64,000 nt of DNA from Tetradesmus obliquus (taxonomy: Eukaryota; Chlorophyta; Chlorophyceae; Sphaeropleales; Scenedesmaceae): contig CP126191.1 of NCBI GenBank assembly GCA_030272155.1, forward strand, positions 9,942,501-10,006,500. Direction: 5' to 3'. The translations under genes and the position numbers were made by a program. Positions 39,544 to 51,611 of this stretch are shown here, piece by piece (position 1 is the first letter of the stretch; the number at the start of each line of letters is the position of its first letter). A model generated the notes under the pieces. It had not been told where the DNA came from. It was given only the letters and a program-made list of their open reading frames with translations, and made no database searches.

Positions 39544-42500
39544 ATGGCAGGGCATGAAGCACGCTGGTGTCCGACAATCTTGATAATACTGCTGATTGCT
39601 GCTTCTGGTGAGCATTACAGCTGAAGTACGCTGCGTGCTGCACAGTTCCTGCCCGGTTTCCGGCAGCGGGCTGCACCTGCTCAGAGCCTTTTTCCACTGA
39701 GTGCGCCCCGAAGCGGCTATTCGTGCATGTTTACGCAGCTCCGAGTACATTGAAACCCTGTTTCAGGCGTCTGCACGCGTCCTAAGCAGGTGTGCTGACT
39801 GCTGCTGACTGTTGCTGACTGTTGTGCTGCTGCTGACACCTTGGGGACATATGCTGCCCTGCTGCCCTGCTGCTGTTGCAGCCTGCAGCCCAGTGCATGG
39901 CATACGCCACCGCCTGCTGCTGCAGGAGACAGCAACAGCAGTGGAAACTTCTGCAGCAGCCCCGGAGCCAGCGGCAGTGGTGGAGCCTCCACCACCACCT
40001 GTGCAGGAGCAGCCACCACCACCTGCTGTGGAACCCCCACCTGTGGTTGAACCCCCACCTGTGGTTGAACCCCCACCACCAGCTGAACCTGCTCCTGCAC
40101 CTGAGCCAGCACCAGCACCAGAGCCTGCCCCTGCCCCTGCCCCTGAGCCAGCACCGGTTGTTGAGCCAGCACCAGCACCTGAGCCCGTGCCTGCCCCAGA
40201 GCCAGCACCAGCTGCTGAACCAGCACCAGCACCTGAGCCAGCACCTGTTGCTGAAACCCCACCAGCAGCAGAACCCACCCCTGTCCCTGAACCAGCACCT
40301 GTTGCTGAACCCCCATCAGCAGCAGAACCCACCCCTGCCCCTGAACCAGCACCTGTTGAGCAACCCCTGCCAGCAGCAGAACCCACACCTGCCCCAGAGC
40401 AGCCAGCACCAGCAGTGGAAGCTCCCCCTGCTGCTGCTACGGAGCCAGCAGCACCCGCACCGGATCAGCCAGCCGCAGAGCCTCAGCCCCCACCAGCAGC
40501 AGAAGCTCCTGTACCTGCTGTTGAGCAGCCGCCACCCCAGCCAGAGCCAGTGTCAGCCCCTACACCTGACACCCCGCCAACGGCAGCAGACGCACCGCCT
40601 ACCATTGCAGACCCTGCAGTTCCTGCACCTGCTGCAGAGCAGCCAGCAACCCTTACAGACACGCCTGCTACAGGCCCTGTTGACCAACCCACACAAGCCC
40701 CTGAACCCCAAACCCCAGCACCAATCCCAACCCCTGAGGCAACAACAGAGCAGCCGCCACCAGCAGCAGAACCTACCATCACCACCACCCCTGAAGCTGC
40801 TACCACACCAACAACCCCCACTCCAGAGCCAACCCCAACTGTTGCACCTACTGTTGACCAGCCAGCTGCAACGACTACAACAGACCCTGCAGTCCCCACC
40901 ACCCTTGCTCCTGTGACCCCTGCAGATGGCACGGTGACGCCACCACCTGTTACAGCGCCAGAGCAGCAGCCAGCAGTGCCTGAGCCAGCAGCCCCACCTG
41001 CAACAGACCCACTGGCACCGTCTACAGCTGCAGATGCTCCTGCAACACCACAGCCAGGTGAGCTGCTGTAGAGATGCAGCGTTATGCAGCGTCCAATATC
41101 TTCTGTAGTAGCCACCATCTGCCAAGCATATTGTGCATGCAGAGTGTTTGCCCTCTGTCAGCTTGAGCCTCTCATGCTTGAGAAGTGTACGGGCCCCTGT
41201 TGAACAGCAGCCAAAGCAGCAGTTGAAAAGCTGGCCCAAATCAGCCTCCTGCCTTGCTGCTGCCCCACCCAAGTCAGTGGTACTAACTTTGTGTGACGCT
41301 GCTGTACACCATGTTTTGATTGCTGCAGAGACAACAACTGTTGCTCCACCCACAACAGATCCACTGGCGCCACCCACAACACAGCCCACCACTCCACCTG
41401 CTGCAGGCGACCCCACACAGCCACCTGCCGCAGCTACCCCTGATACCCCCACCGCAGCACCTACAGCTGATCCCACAGCAGCACCTACAACAGCAGAGCC
41501 AACCACAGCACCCCCCACAACAGCACCACCTGCTGTTGCAGATCCCACAACACCACCTGCTGCTGTGACACCGCCTGCTGCGGAGGCCACAACACCACCT
41601 GCCACAGGAGTTACACCGCCCGCTGCTGATGTGACTACACCTCCGGTCACAGGAGTGACACCACCTGCTGCTGATGTGACTACACCTCCGGTCACAGGAG
41701 TGACACCACCTGCTGCTGATGTGACTACACCTCCGGTCACAGGAGTGACACCACCTGCTGCTGATGTGACCACAACCCCTCCTGCTACAGGCGCAACACC
41801 GCCCGCTGGAGAACCGACAACACCACCCCCTGCCACTGGTGTTACACCACCTGCTGTCGACCCCTCAACACTACCACCTGCTGGCGTCACAGCCCCACCC
41901 CCTGCTGCTGCCGACCCCGCCATACCTCCTCCTGCTGTTGCCGGACCTCCTGCAACAGTACCCCCAACCACCACAGACCCATCCGCCACCACACCATCAA
42001 CAACAACGGACCCCCTGGCAGGCACAACAACACCAACAGCCACAGGGCCAGCAGCAACCACCACACCACCACCAACTGCAGATCAGCCAGCAGCAACAAC
42101 CCCCACAGCCACTACAGCCCCTACAGCAACTGCCCCCCCAGCAGATGCACCTGCCCAGCCCACTCCTGCTGATGCCGTCACTGGCCCCACCACTCAAAAA
42201 GAGGCCGGACCTGCGAATGGGGCACCTGACATGACCCAGCCGTCACCTGCTGTGGGCCTTGGCCCTGGTGCTTCCGACACCCCACCAGCAGGCAGCACTG
42301 AGCAGCCAGCACCTACAGCAACAGCCAGCCCCACACCGACAGCAGCAGGTGAGCAGCAGCACTGATGTGCAGGATGCATGTGGCAGATGATCTGGCTTGC
42401 ATAGTTGTGGTATACGTGCTTTGGCAACCATGTGCTGATTTGAATGCCGCAGTATTTGTAGCGGTACCCACCTGAGCACCTGTGTGCGCATTGCATGCTT

Positions 42501-45500
42501 TTGCGTGATGTTACGCTGCAGACTATTCTGTTTTGTGGCACAGGTGGATGCAACTGCTGCAGCTCATGCTGCTGTGCACGCAAGCCTAGCATGCGCCGCA
42601 TGTTGCTGTGCTCAGCCGTTCTACACCTGCGCTGCTGCTGCTGCTGCTGTTGCTGCTGCTGCAGAGGTGCCCTCACAGCCCAGCCCCACCCCGCAGGACC
42701 TGCTGGCCTCCCTCATGATGCAGCAGACAGTCACATCACCAGCACCAGCCGCAGAGACACCAACCACAGCAGCCCCTGGCCCCTCGCCAACAGCTGCTGC
42801 AGTGGAGGCATCCCCAGGGCCTGAGCAGCCGGTGCTGCCCTCCCCAGGTGAGCTGATGGCTATTTTGCATGTAGGTTGCAATGTTGTACATGTTTCTGCT
42901 GCACTTCTGTTGCTCTGCAGAGGTTCTGGCGCCACTGGCGGTGTTGATGTGCTGCAACAGCACGCCATGTGGTCCTGTGCCTGCCGGGCCTGCATACCTA
43001 GGCGTTTCTTAATCGTCTGCAGTGGTCGGCGAGGCTGCTGTTGCCGCAACAACTGTAGCATTTCTGTTCAACAATTTCTAACACAGTCAACTTGCCGGTG
43101 TGATTGGCTTGTGATTTATTCTTGGCAGGCAACAGCAGCGTGCTCTCTGCACGATGCACAGGACTCATCCACCAGCTGACATGCACGTCTCATGCTGTGC
43201 CCGCCTGCTGCTGCAGAGCTGCCACCTGCTGCCGATCCCACACCGGCTGAGTCACCAGTGCTGCCTGTGGAAGTGGCCAGCCCTGAGCCTCCCCCTGCTG
43301 AGCCAAGCCCCAACCCTGGTAAGCACAGCAGTGTTGTCATAGTGATAGCTTTATTCCAAGAGGACAGGCACATGATACATCGCCGTTGCACCAGCCGCTG
43401 GACAGGCTTGCATAAACATGCCAGATCAACCAGGCATGTGCTTACGGTTTGACAACTGCATGTGCTGAGCATAACAAGAGGTGCTGCTCAAGCTGCTGCT
43501 GCTGCTGCTGCTGCTGCTTGTCTGCTGCATCCGCTTGTCGCCCTCATGAGCAGAGTAGCAGCTCTCTGGGCTAATGCCTGAGGCAGCTTTCAGTGCCGAC
43601 ATGCATCGTATGCAATGCAGTATTGTATTTGTTCCTTGCAGTGGCTCCAGAGCAAAGCCCTGCAGCCCCCACTGTTGAAGCTTCACCAGCACCTGCCATA
43701 ACATCATGTGCTGCCCATGCTGCTGCTGCTGCTGCTTCTTGTCTGCTGCATCCACATATATCTTTGCAGTTGCAGTGGCTCCAGAGCCAAGCCCCACAGC
43801 CCCCACCACTGAAGCTTCACCAGCACCTGCCGAATCCCCCATTCCCACCACCCTAAGCCCTGAACCCAACACCAACACCTTGCCCTCGCCAGCCCCAGAG
43901 GTATCTCCAGCACCTGATGTGTCTGGCCAATCGCCCAGCCCTGTTGACGCAGCATCGCCCAGCCCTGATCCTGACATGGCTACAGCATCTCCGGAGCCGG
44001 CAGAGTCGCCTGCTCCTGAGGTGTCCCCGGCGCCTGTGGATTCGCCAGCACCAGCGGAATCACCAGCACCAGAACAGTCCCCGGCACCTGTGGATTCGCC
44101 AGCACCTGCGGAATCACCAGCACCAGAACAGTCCCCGGCACCTGTGGAATCACCCGCACCTGGTCTGTCCCCGGTGCCAGAACAGTTCCCGGCACCTGCA
44201 GAATCACCCGCACCTGGTCTGTCCCCGGCACCTGTGGAATCACCAGCACCAACAGAGTCACCTGCACCAACGGAGTCACCGGTGCCTGCTGACTCCCCTG
44301 CGCCTGCCGATCCGCCCGCACCTGGGCTGTCGCCAACCCTGCCGCCAGCAACAGGTGAAACTGCACACATCTTGCCAGCAGTGACATCTTCCCACCTGAT
44401 GAAGCCAGCAGCTATATCTCTACAAAGTTCAGCCAATGCTCAGCACCTTGGTGAACTGCTGCAGCACACATTCTGAAACAGCCGCTTCTCAGCAGCATGT
44501 CTGTGTGCATTTCTGTCGGGCATCACAGTGCACGCAGCCACAGTCTCTGTTTTTAAAGTCACACTGCTATAACCGTTGTATATGCGGGACCATGGCCCTC
44601 TGCTGCTGACTTTGCACTGCCTTGCGGCTGCGTTTCTGACTTGCAGCCTCGCCACTGCCATCGCCAGTGGTTGTTGCATCCCCAGCACCCTCGGCACCCA
44701 CCACCACCACCACCCTGCCGTACATCAACAACGTAAACAACAACGTCAACAACATCAACGTCAATGGTGTGTGCATTGCTTGTGAAGATGGCGCTACAGC
44801 ATTTCTCATTATAGCAGCGTACAGCGCATGATGTGCCTGCTGGTGCAAGCAAACCGTCACAGCAGCAGCGTGACAGTTGTTCGTGGGATTCTGCAATGCA
44901 GCTACGACTCTAGCCACAGCTGCTGCAGCCCTCAAGACGTCCTTGCATAGCTTTTGCTGACCGTTCTGCTTGTGTGCCTGTCTTCTATCCTGCTGCTGCA
45001 GTGCCCACTGCCATTGCAAATGGCCCTGGCTCTACTGCCACAGCCACTGGAACCAACACCAACATCCCCACAACCACCACAACCCTCAACCCCACAACCA
45101 CCTCCACCACCAGACCCGCAACCACCACATCTGGATCTGGCAAGGGGGGTACAGGCACCAGACTGTCAGGCAGTACAGGCAGTACGGCCAGCTCCACAGG
45201 CAGTACAGGCAGTACAGCCAGATCCACAGGCAGTACAATGGCATCAACTGCCGGTGGGTTTGTGCCATCTGGTAGCAGCGGCGCCAGCAGTGGTGCGGTG
45301 ATGGAACCCCTCGCCACACCAGCCACAGGAACAGGCACTGGTATTCAAACCCCAGGCACAACAGGCCAAGGGCCTACTCAGTCAATCATGGCAGTGGGCA
45401 ACGGCGGCTTTGTGCCTGCAGTGCTGGCATCTGCAGGCCCGCCTGTCGTGCCAGTCGAGCCGGCAGCTCCGACAGGCGCGCAGCCGATCGGCTGGAAGGT

Positions 45501-46864
45501 CGACGTCACGCCTTCTCCGGTCGAAGGGGCGATCAACTATTTCAAATTCAGCAACCAGGAGACCGACCGCCAGCTGGCAACAGCCGCACAAAAGACCGGG
45601 AAACCTGCCCCGCAGGCATTTGCGGATACAATCCTCGACGACCCGATGATCCTGCCTGTCGGGCCGGATACAAACTTCCCGCTCTTTTTCTTTGCGGCGC
45701 CGCGCAGCAACCTGTCTGCGCCCTCGTACAACCGCCTGGCGGAGGCGCCGTACGTGCCCGTGACCACGCAGCTGCAGCTGGTGAATTCGAGCGGGCGCGT
45801 GCTGCCGGTGCGGGACTCCACCGGACAGGGGCTGCAGCGTGTGGGTGATGCGCAGCAAGTGCTGGGCAAGGCAAACCTGAACTTCAAGGTGAGCTCAAAT
45901 GCATGGCAGCAGTGGCTTTCGGTCAGCCCATGTCACATGGCTGACACTTGTTTCTTACCCTGTTCTTCCGCAACTGCTGCTGCCATGCACAGGCCGGCTT
46001 CACCTTCCGCAGCGCGGCATCGGCTAATGTCATACTACTGAATTTTTCTGCTCTGCTGCCCCTGCTGCTGCCATGCATTGCACATTCTCCTGCAGGCCGG
46101 CTTTACTTGCGCAGCACCTCGTCAGCTCATGTCATAGCACTCACAATATCTTCTCCCTACTGCCCCTGCTGCCGCCATGCATTACGCATTCTCCTGCAGG
46201 CCGGCTTCACCTTCCGCAGCGCTGCATCAGCCAGGCCTGACGCCTTTGTCATTGCGCCCATGGGCAAGGACTTCCCGCAGGGCAACACAGTGGACCTGGG
46301 AGACAAGTACCGCCTGGTGATCAAGGTGGGCTGGCTGCATGCAGTTGCTGACTAGTCAGAGCATGCTGAAGCGTTGATCTCCTCGAGTCTTTGATCCTTT
46401 GTCTTGGTGTTTCGTGGACCCCACGAGCGTTGTTTGGCTCTTTTGTGGGAGAACCTGTGGCCTTAGTTTGGTAGGCCAAACCCAAACAGCCGGCCTATAA
46501 ATGCTACATGCAAATGACTGTAGCACTACTCAAAAGCCCTTGGAGGCAAGTACCGGCTGGTCATCAAGGTGGGCTGCTTGGCTTGGCAGCAGCTCCTTCG
46601 CAACACTTGCTTCCTTGCTGACAAACTGCCAAGCGGTTTGATAATACGCACAACATACAGCTGCTAACAATGTCCATCATACTGCTTGTGCTGCTGCTTC
46701 TGCTGCTGCTGCACCTGCAGGGTGTGGGTGTGACAGAGTCCAACCTGGTGACACCCACGCTGGCGTATGCGCTGGGGGACCCTGTGCCGCTGGCCACCTT
46801 CAAGAACAAGACGCTGCTGTCCGTGATCGCTGCGTACACCAAGAAGAAGGATGCCGGCGTGTAG
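39544..46864 (+). CDS. Large secreted Pro/Thr/Ala-rich matrix protein with novel C-terminal domain
   Basis: Ten exons splice in frame: 39544-39607, 39882-41057, 41329-42348, 42665-42847, 43217-43318, 43776-44354, 44647-44766, 45002-45888, 46200-46325, 46721-46864, giving 1,466 aa. Exon 1 encodes a signal peptide (T-I-L-I-I-L-L-I-A-A-S). Residues about 30-1240 are low-complexity: P-A-P-E-P, P-P-A-A-D-V-T-T and S-P-A-P-V-E repeats, an Asn-Val stretch near 1070, then Gly-Ser-Thr repeats. The last about 220 aa (from about 1244) form a non-repetitive domain, beginning W-K-V-D-V-T-P-S-P and containing N-Y-F-K-F-S-N-Q-E, that I do not recognise. Introns 1-7 all split a codon after its first base, so exons 2-7 are symmetric 1-1 modules. 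The role is inferred as a wall or matrix glycoprotein. Extra exon-end copies lie at 43642, 45993, 46096 and about 46568. Other exons, for example near 42920, cannot be excluded. Confidence 0.8.
41600..41790 (+). repeat. 45-bp coding repeat (15 aa)
   Basis: Near-identical units start at 41646, 41691 and 41736, encoding V-T-G-V-T-P-P-A-A-D-V-T-T-P-P, with more diverged copies on both sides. Near-identity at the DNA level suggests recent expansion. Confidence 0.92.
45991..46200 (+). repeat. Tandem copies of the start of exon 9 of the second secreted-protein gene
   Basis: Copies starting at 45993 and 46096 precede the true exon start at 46200 (spacing 103-104 bp). Each keeps an AG acceptor and the A-G-F-T-F-R-S-A-A-S coding start, with decay in the second. 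Confidence 0.9.
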
Positions 46865-49800
46865 CAGCTGCACACGCCCAGGTGCAGCGTGCCACAGCAA
46901 TACCAGATGGTGGACTGTGTGCATGGACATCCAAGACAGCTCCTGGTGCCTTTGACAGAGTGATGGTTATGATGTATTTGATGAACAGTCAGGTGTTCCC
47001 ACATGTTGGTGGACGACTGGTGTGCAGCACAATGTGTAGTGATGTTTGCAAGGCACATGCTGGTGTACAGTACAAGCAGCATGTATGCATCATTGACGCA
47101 GGTGTGTGCGTGCAGAGTACTATTGTTGCAGGTTTGCTGCACAGATTATAACAACTGCATGCAGGTGCCACTTTTGGGAGCTAACATGGGCAGTTGCGGC
47201 AGCAGTGGATCAGCGCCCTCGGAGTGTTATCAGCTGTGTGAATCCATAGACTTTGATGTGTACATGTGTACACTGCTATACATACACAATTATCAGCAGC
47301 GCCAAAGAATGTGCAGAAACTGCGCATGATGCTCAGCCCAACAACTTTACTCTGGGATGTCATACGTTGCCAGTGTGCAATGTAGCAGTTGGCTTGCTGT
47401 GTGTGCCTGCGACCGATCTGCACACAAGGTTCCTCTCCTCCCAGCAGTTGCTGCAGAGCTGGGTGAGCTTTGGCAATTCTGATTACTATGCTTTCTGTTC
47501 TGTAGTTATGCACAGAGCTCTCAAGGTTTGATGTTTTTGTGATGTACGCGAGGGTTATGCAGTACATGTCGCTGTGTCCGTGCTGTTTGATGCACAGTGG
47601 CTGCTGTTTGATTTCCTGAACCCAAGCAAACATGCAGGGTTGCAGTACACTGTGAACACTACATGGTATGTGCTTCTGCTGTGATGCAGCTCTAGCAGTC
47701 TTGAATGCTATTTGAAGTCCATGGTGTGCGGTTGCTGAACACCATCTTTGCATTGCCTGTGAGCTGACGACAGTGACGTGCTGTGTGTTGCATTCAGTGC
47801 TACTGCGGCAGGTTAAACACGGCCGTGGCCAAGTTGAGCTGACTCAAACATCATAGCAGCATTGTTTTTCACAGCAGCTGCGCCGGTGAATGCAAGTTCT
47901 GGAGGCTTGCTCGCACCTGCAGTGGTGCTTGCAGCATATGTGGAGGGCAGCTCTGCCCTGTACACTGCATGCACGGCTATGCATGATTGCGCTTGCATGA
48001 TGCAGGGTATGAGCATGGCAGACCATTGTGCTTGCCTTTCAAAGGCAAATTTGGAGTGCATGCCATTTTGTGGGCCTGCACAAAGGCCCATCCAGCATCT
48101 GCATATGGGCACGATGCATTGCGGTACAGAGCTGTACTTGGGGCATTGCAGCTGCAACAGTTGGCAATACAAGCAGGGGACACTGCACTGGATTTGATGG
48201 TAGCTGTGCTGTTGTGGACCGCTGTTCTGCCTTGATTTTGGTATGGTGTGACGTTTTCTGGTGAATGAGATAAAAGGATGCTGTGTGGGCTTGGCATACA
48301 TATGCATGGCTTGCTATGCACTCTGGTTGGCGCTGCTGCTGTTGATTATGGTGGGGTCTCATGGATTTTACAGAGGGACAAGGGCCTTCGCTGGAAAGCA
48401 GTGCACTGTGTGCTGATATGCTCAGGTGCAGGACAGCGCCGCCTAACAGCAGAAAGCTCAGCAGGTTGTGCGTTTCTTGCAGTGGTTGGCACAGGGTGCA
48501 AGGCTGGGGCCTAAGAGCAGCGGCACTGAAACACCAAGTCTGCCGGCTGCATTGGAAGCATTTGTTTTGCAGTGACTGCACCACACCCGATGACACACAT
48601 CTTGGGCAGCTGATGGCATCATTTGATGGGTTTACCATGCAGCATACATATTAAGGCAGAGCGTGTGGGCCAGCAGTCACTGCTGCTTGATGGTTATGCT
48701 GCTCTGCTGTGCATGCCATGCAGATTATATGTAGACCAGACAAAGTTTCCACTTGATCAGAGTTGACTTGCTATACTCGATGCATTGCTCTGCTGACCTG
48801 CATGTGCATTTTGCTCCTCTTGCACTGTATAGCAAGCTTTTATTCTGCGATTTCGTCTGACGGTTTGGACGATGATGAGTTGTTCTTCGATGTTTCCTCC
48901 CCCTATGAGCCTCTCGTTGGCTCCTGACTGGGGTTCCCACTCCTCGTTGAGTGGAGCATGTAATGTAATGTAATGTAATGCAAGCTCTTTTGAAGTTGGG
49001 TGCTTTTTGATACGCCGCAAAGCTGTGACCAAGAGGTCAAGCTGTGTGTTTTGTGATTGTAGCACTTCAGTATGCAGGGTTGAGATTTGCACTGCACTGA
49101 CAGGTAGCGAGTGGCAGGCAATGCGTGCAGTGCTGCGTGGTACGGACGCTACACTGCCAGTGGAGCAAGCCTTGTCAGCAGCCTGCAGTGAAATGACCAG
49201 CGGTGTTTGAAACGTCTTCATCCTTTAGCCTTTGCATTTTGCGTGACCAGAACTGTGGCGAGCAGGACTCTGCGTATGCCTGTGTTTTGTGTGATCACAC
49301 ATGAGGACGCAGCCGGCAGCCCTGCCACACAGATGTGCAGAGGCAAGTGCCCCGCCCAGGGCCTTTGTGCAGACCTCAAGTCTGCATTGTCTTTGGTTGC
49401 ACATGAAGTTCATGTGCAACCAATGAGATGTGCAGGCTGCCTGGATGGTGCTGCTTTGAACGGCAGCCAGGTACCGGTGTGTGTGGACATCATGTCCATC
49501 ATGGACAGCAGTGCTAGTTTCTGTAAAACTTGATGTCTTTGACGCCTCACTAGCGAGCGCTCAAGCTCTGGGTGCAAGCAATGGCCCACCAGGGTCTACT
49601 AATGCTGCGCTGTCTGTTGGGTCGGCAGACTCGGAGCCTAGGAGGTTTGCAACCTTGCCAAAGGCGCAGTGCTTTGCAAAAGCCTGGCCCAGAAGCAGGG
49701 CTCCTAGCACACGCAGCACGTGTGCTGTTTCGTGCCAGCAGCGTCAATGACGCCATGGCAACGAATGAAACAACTGCAGGTGATCTTTTCGCCTTTCACG

Positions 49801-50264
49801 CCTGTCGCAGTGATGAGTCAACATGGTGTGGACAGCTGGCTGCACACCAGCGCTGCTGCTAGCAGTGCAGCATGCTGGCAGCTGCCGCACAGCTCCGCAA
49901 GCACTGCAGCGCCCGGTTCTGCTACGTGGCATGTAGTTAAGTCAGCAGTCTTGACTGCTGCCTATCAGCTGTGCATTTGCGCGACACCTCGATGGCCGGC
50001 CCGGAAATCGATGACAATATGTTATGTCTGCCATGTTGGTACTGCTGCCGGGATTGTGTGATATGAACCCGTGAGCATGTAGACGAGCAGAGTCTCGACG
50101 GTTTTTCTCATTAGGTTTAATACGCTGCAACACTGTGAGGGTATCAGAAGCGACTACGTCAGCAGCACCTCCCCTGCTGTCCGTGGATTCACCATACCTG
50201 CTGGAATTTCGCCGATCACCCTATTTCGGTTGTTTATTGCCTCGACACTTGCAGCAGTGCAGCC
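46865..50264. other. Long region after the second secreted-protein gene
   Basis: 3.4 kb with no supportable gene. The plus strand is T/G-rich over much of it, as in 3' UTRs and introns of plus-strand genes here. A TGTAA cluster lies at 48959-48978 and a further TGTAA near 49520. The right end should hold the promoter of the small gene at 50265. Confidence 0.45.
48959..48978 (+). terminator. Four tandem TGTAA pentamers
   Basis: Perfect four-fold tandem of TGTAA, the Chlorophyceae poly(A) signal. It lies 2.1 kb past the nearest plus-strand stop, so it would imply a very long 3' UTR or an unannotated transcript. Confidence 0.4.
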
Positions 50265-51611
50265 ATGGATCGAGCGAACAGGAACTTCAGTTCAGCCACG
50301 GCTGCAGGGGCGCCACACCGCTCGGGATACCCCTTCGATAGACTGACTGGAACTTTGAATCAACAAGCAGCAGGAAGCAGCATCTCGCACCGCCCGGTCA
50401 AGCCCACCAGCCAAGGCCAGCTCATGGAGACCGTGCACAACATGATTGAGCAACTCAGGCAGATGAAGAGCGCTCGTCAATTATGGGATGTGAGTGCGCG
50501 GCTGCTGTAAGGCCGCTCGTGCCATGCCCTGGGTAGCAACAGCATCTGCTCGACACTGCATAACAGCTGCAGGCATCAGGCAGGTGCACTGCAGCCAGAG
50601 CCTCCACCAACAAACGTGCTGACTGCGTTGCGCCCTGTGGATTTGCACGCTACAGGTTGCTGTGAAGAGGAATGGCATGACAACAAGCCTTGCGCTGCTG
50701 GGAGGCGTGCTGGTGAGCAGACATAGAGGCTGCTGCTTGCTGCTGCTGCTTGCGCACTGTGGTAGATTGTGCAATCTGTACTGCAGCTGAGGGTTTTTGC
50801 ACGTCTGTCATGGTCTGTCGTGGAATGCGTTTGAATTGACGTCTTTTAGCTATCGCATGTTTTCAGCAGTCGTCAATACCAGCTTTGTTTTGGCGTGGGG
50901 TTGGTGGCCTGAAGGTCCTTGCAGCCCAGCAATGCGCTGGCTGCTTCCTTGCAGTGCAACAGTGCAATGCATGTGCTTTGTACTGCTCTTGTTGTTGCAC
51001 TCGTGCTGATATTCACCTGGCATTGCTGTGCTGCAGGTGGCAGATGTGATGCTCTACCCCGGCAAGAAGCAGCAGCAGCGGGCACATGCACCCAACGTAA
51101 GCAGATTACTTGGATCGACCAGCAGTAGCTGCTTAGTTGCATGCATTATGGCAGCGCATCGCACTATGATTTCTCGTGTCCATCAATGCAACAACACCTG
51201 CAAACAGCCAGCTCAGCCGTTGCAGTCGGCCCTCGTCAGTGTACGACAGCCATGGGTAGATGAGCATGCAGCGGCCTATGCTGGCTTGCAGTCGCTACAA
51301 AGGCAAGGGCATGATCGGCAGTGATGTGTGTATGGCCCTTATTCGCAGCTTGCTTACCTATCTCTGTTTTGTCTGTGACTGCGAACTCTGCCATGTGTAT
51401 GCACTCTGTCGTTTGAGCTTGCGCCCTGTGCCGTTAGCGATGCTGACTTGTCACTGTTGTGCTGCCTATTGCTGCTTTGCTGCAGACCCTGCTGCAGACC
51501 AACCTGGCAGCAGCCCCAGCAGCCAGCAGCAGCAGTAGCCCCAGCAGCAGCAGCAGCAGCAGCAGACCCATCGTCAGCAGTCATGCTTCTGGAGCAGCAG
51601 CGCATGCGTAA
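50265..51611 (+). CDS. Small orphan protein with one probable membrane segment
   Basis: Four exons join in phase 0: 50265-50489, 50656-50712, 51037-51096, 51486-51611, giving 155 aa. The N-terminal half is polar and includes a likely helix (M-E-T-V-H-N-M-I-E-Q-L-R-Q-M). A hydrophobic stretch follows (T-S-L-A-L-L-G-G-V-L-V-A-D-V-M-L, about 85-100), then a basic K-K-Q-Q-Q-R and a Ser/Ala-rich tail. I do not recognise a family. Support comes from consistent donors, acceptors and phase across all junctions, and from ordinary codon content in exon 1. The tail exon is low-complexity and is the weakest part of the model. It converges on NSA2. Confidence 0.55.

Noticed and set aside
40483..42064. Long Gly/Val/Ala-rich open frames on the minus strand opposite the Pro/Thr-rich gene
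   Set aside because: Complement of Pro, Thr and Ala codons. The plus frame has a signal peptide, consistent introns and an ordered C-terminal domain.
43642..43690. An exon with V-A-P-E-Q-S-P-A-A-P in the second secreted-protein gene
   Set aside because: It has a good acceptor and matches the start of the exon at 43776, but no suitable donor follows. I treat it as one of the exon-start copies.
46865..50264. Possible small genes or RNA genes between the second secreted protein and the small gene
   Set aside because: I found no frame with consistent splice sites or family pattern and no tRNA-like cloverleaf by eye. A dedicated RNA-gene scan would be needed to exclude them.
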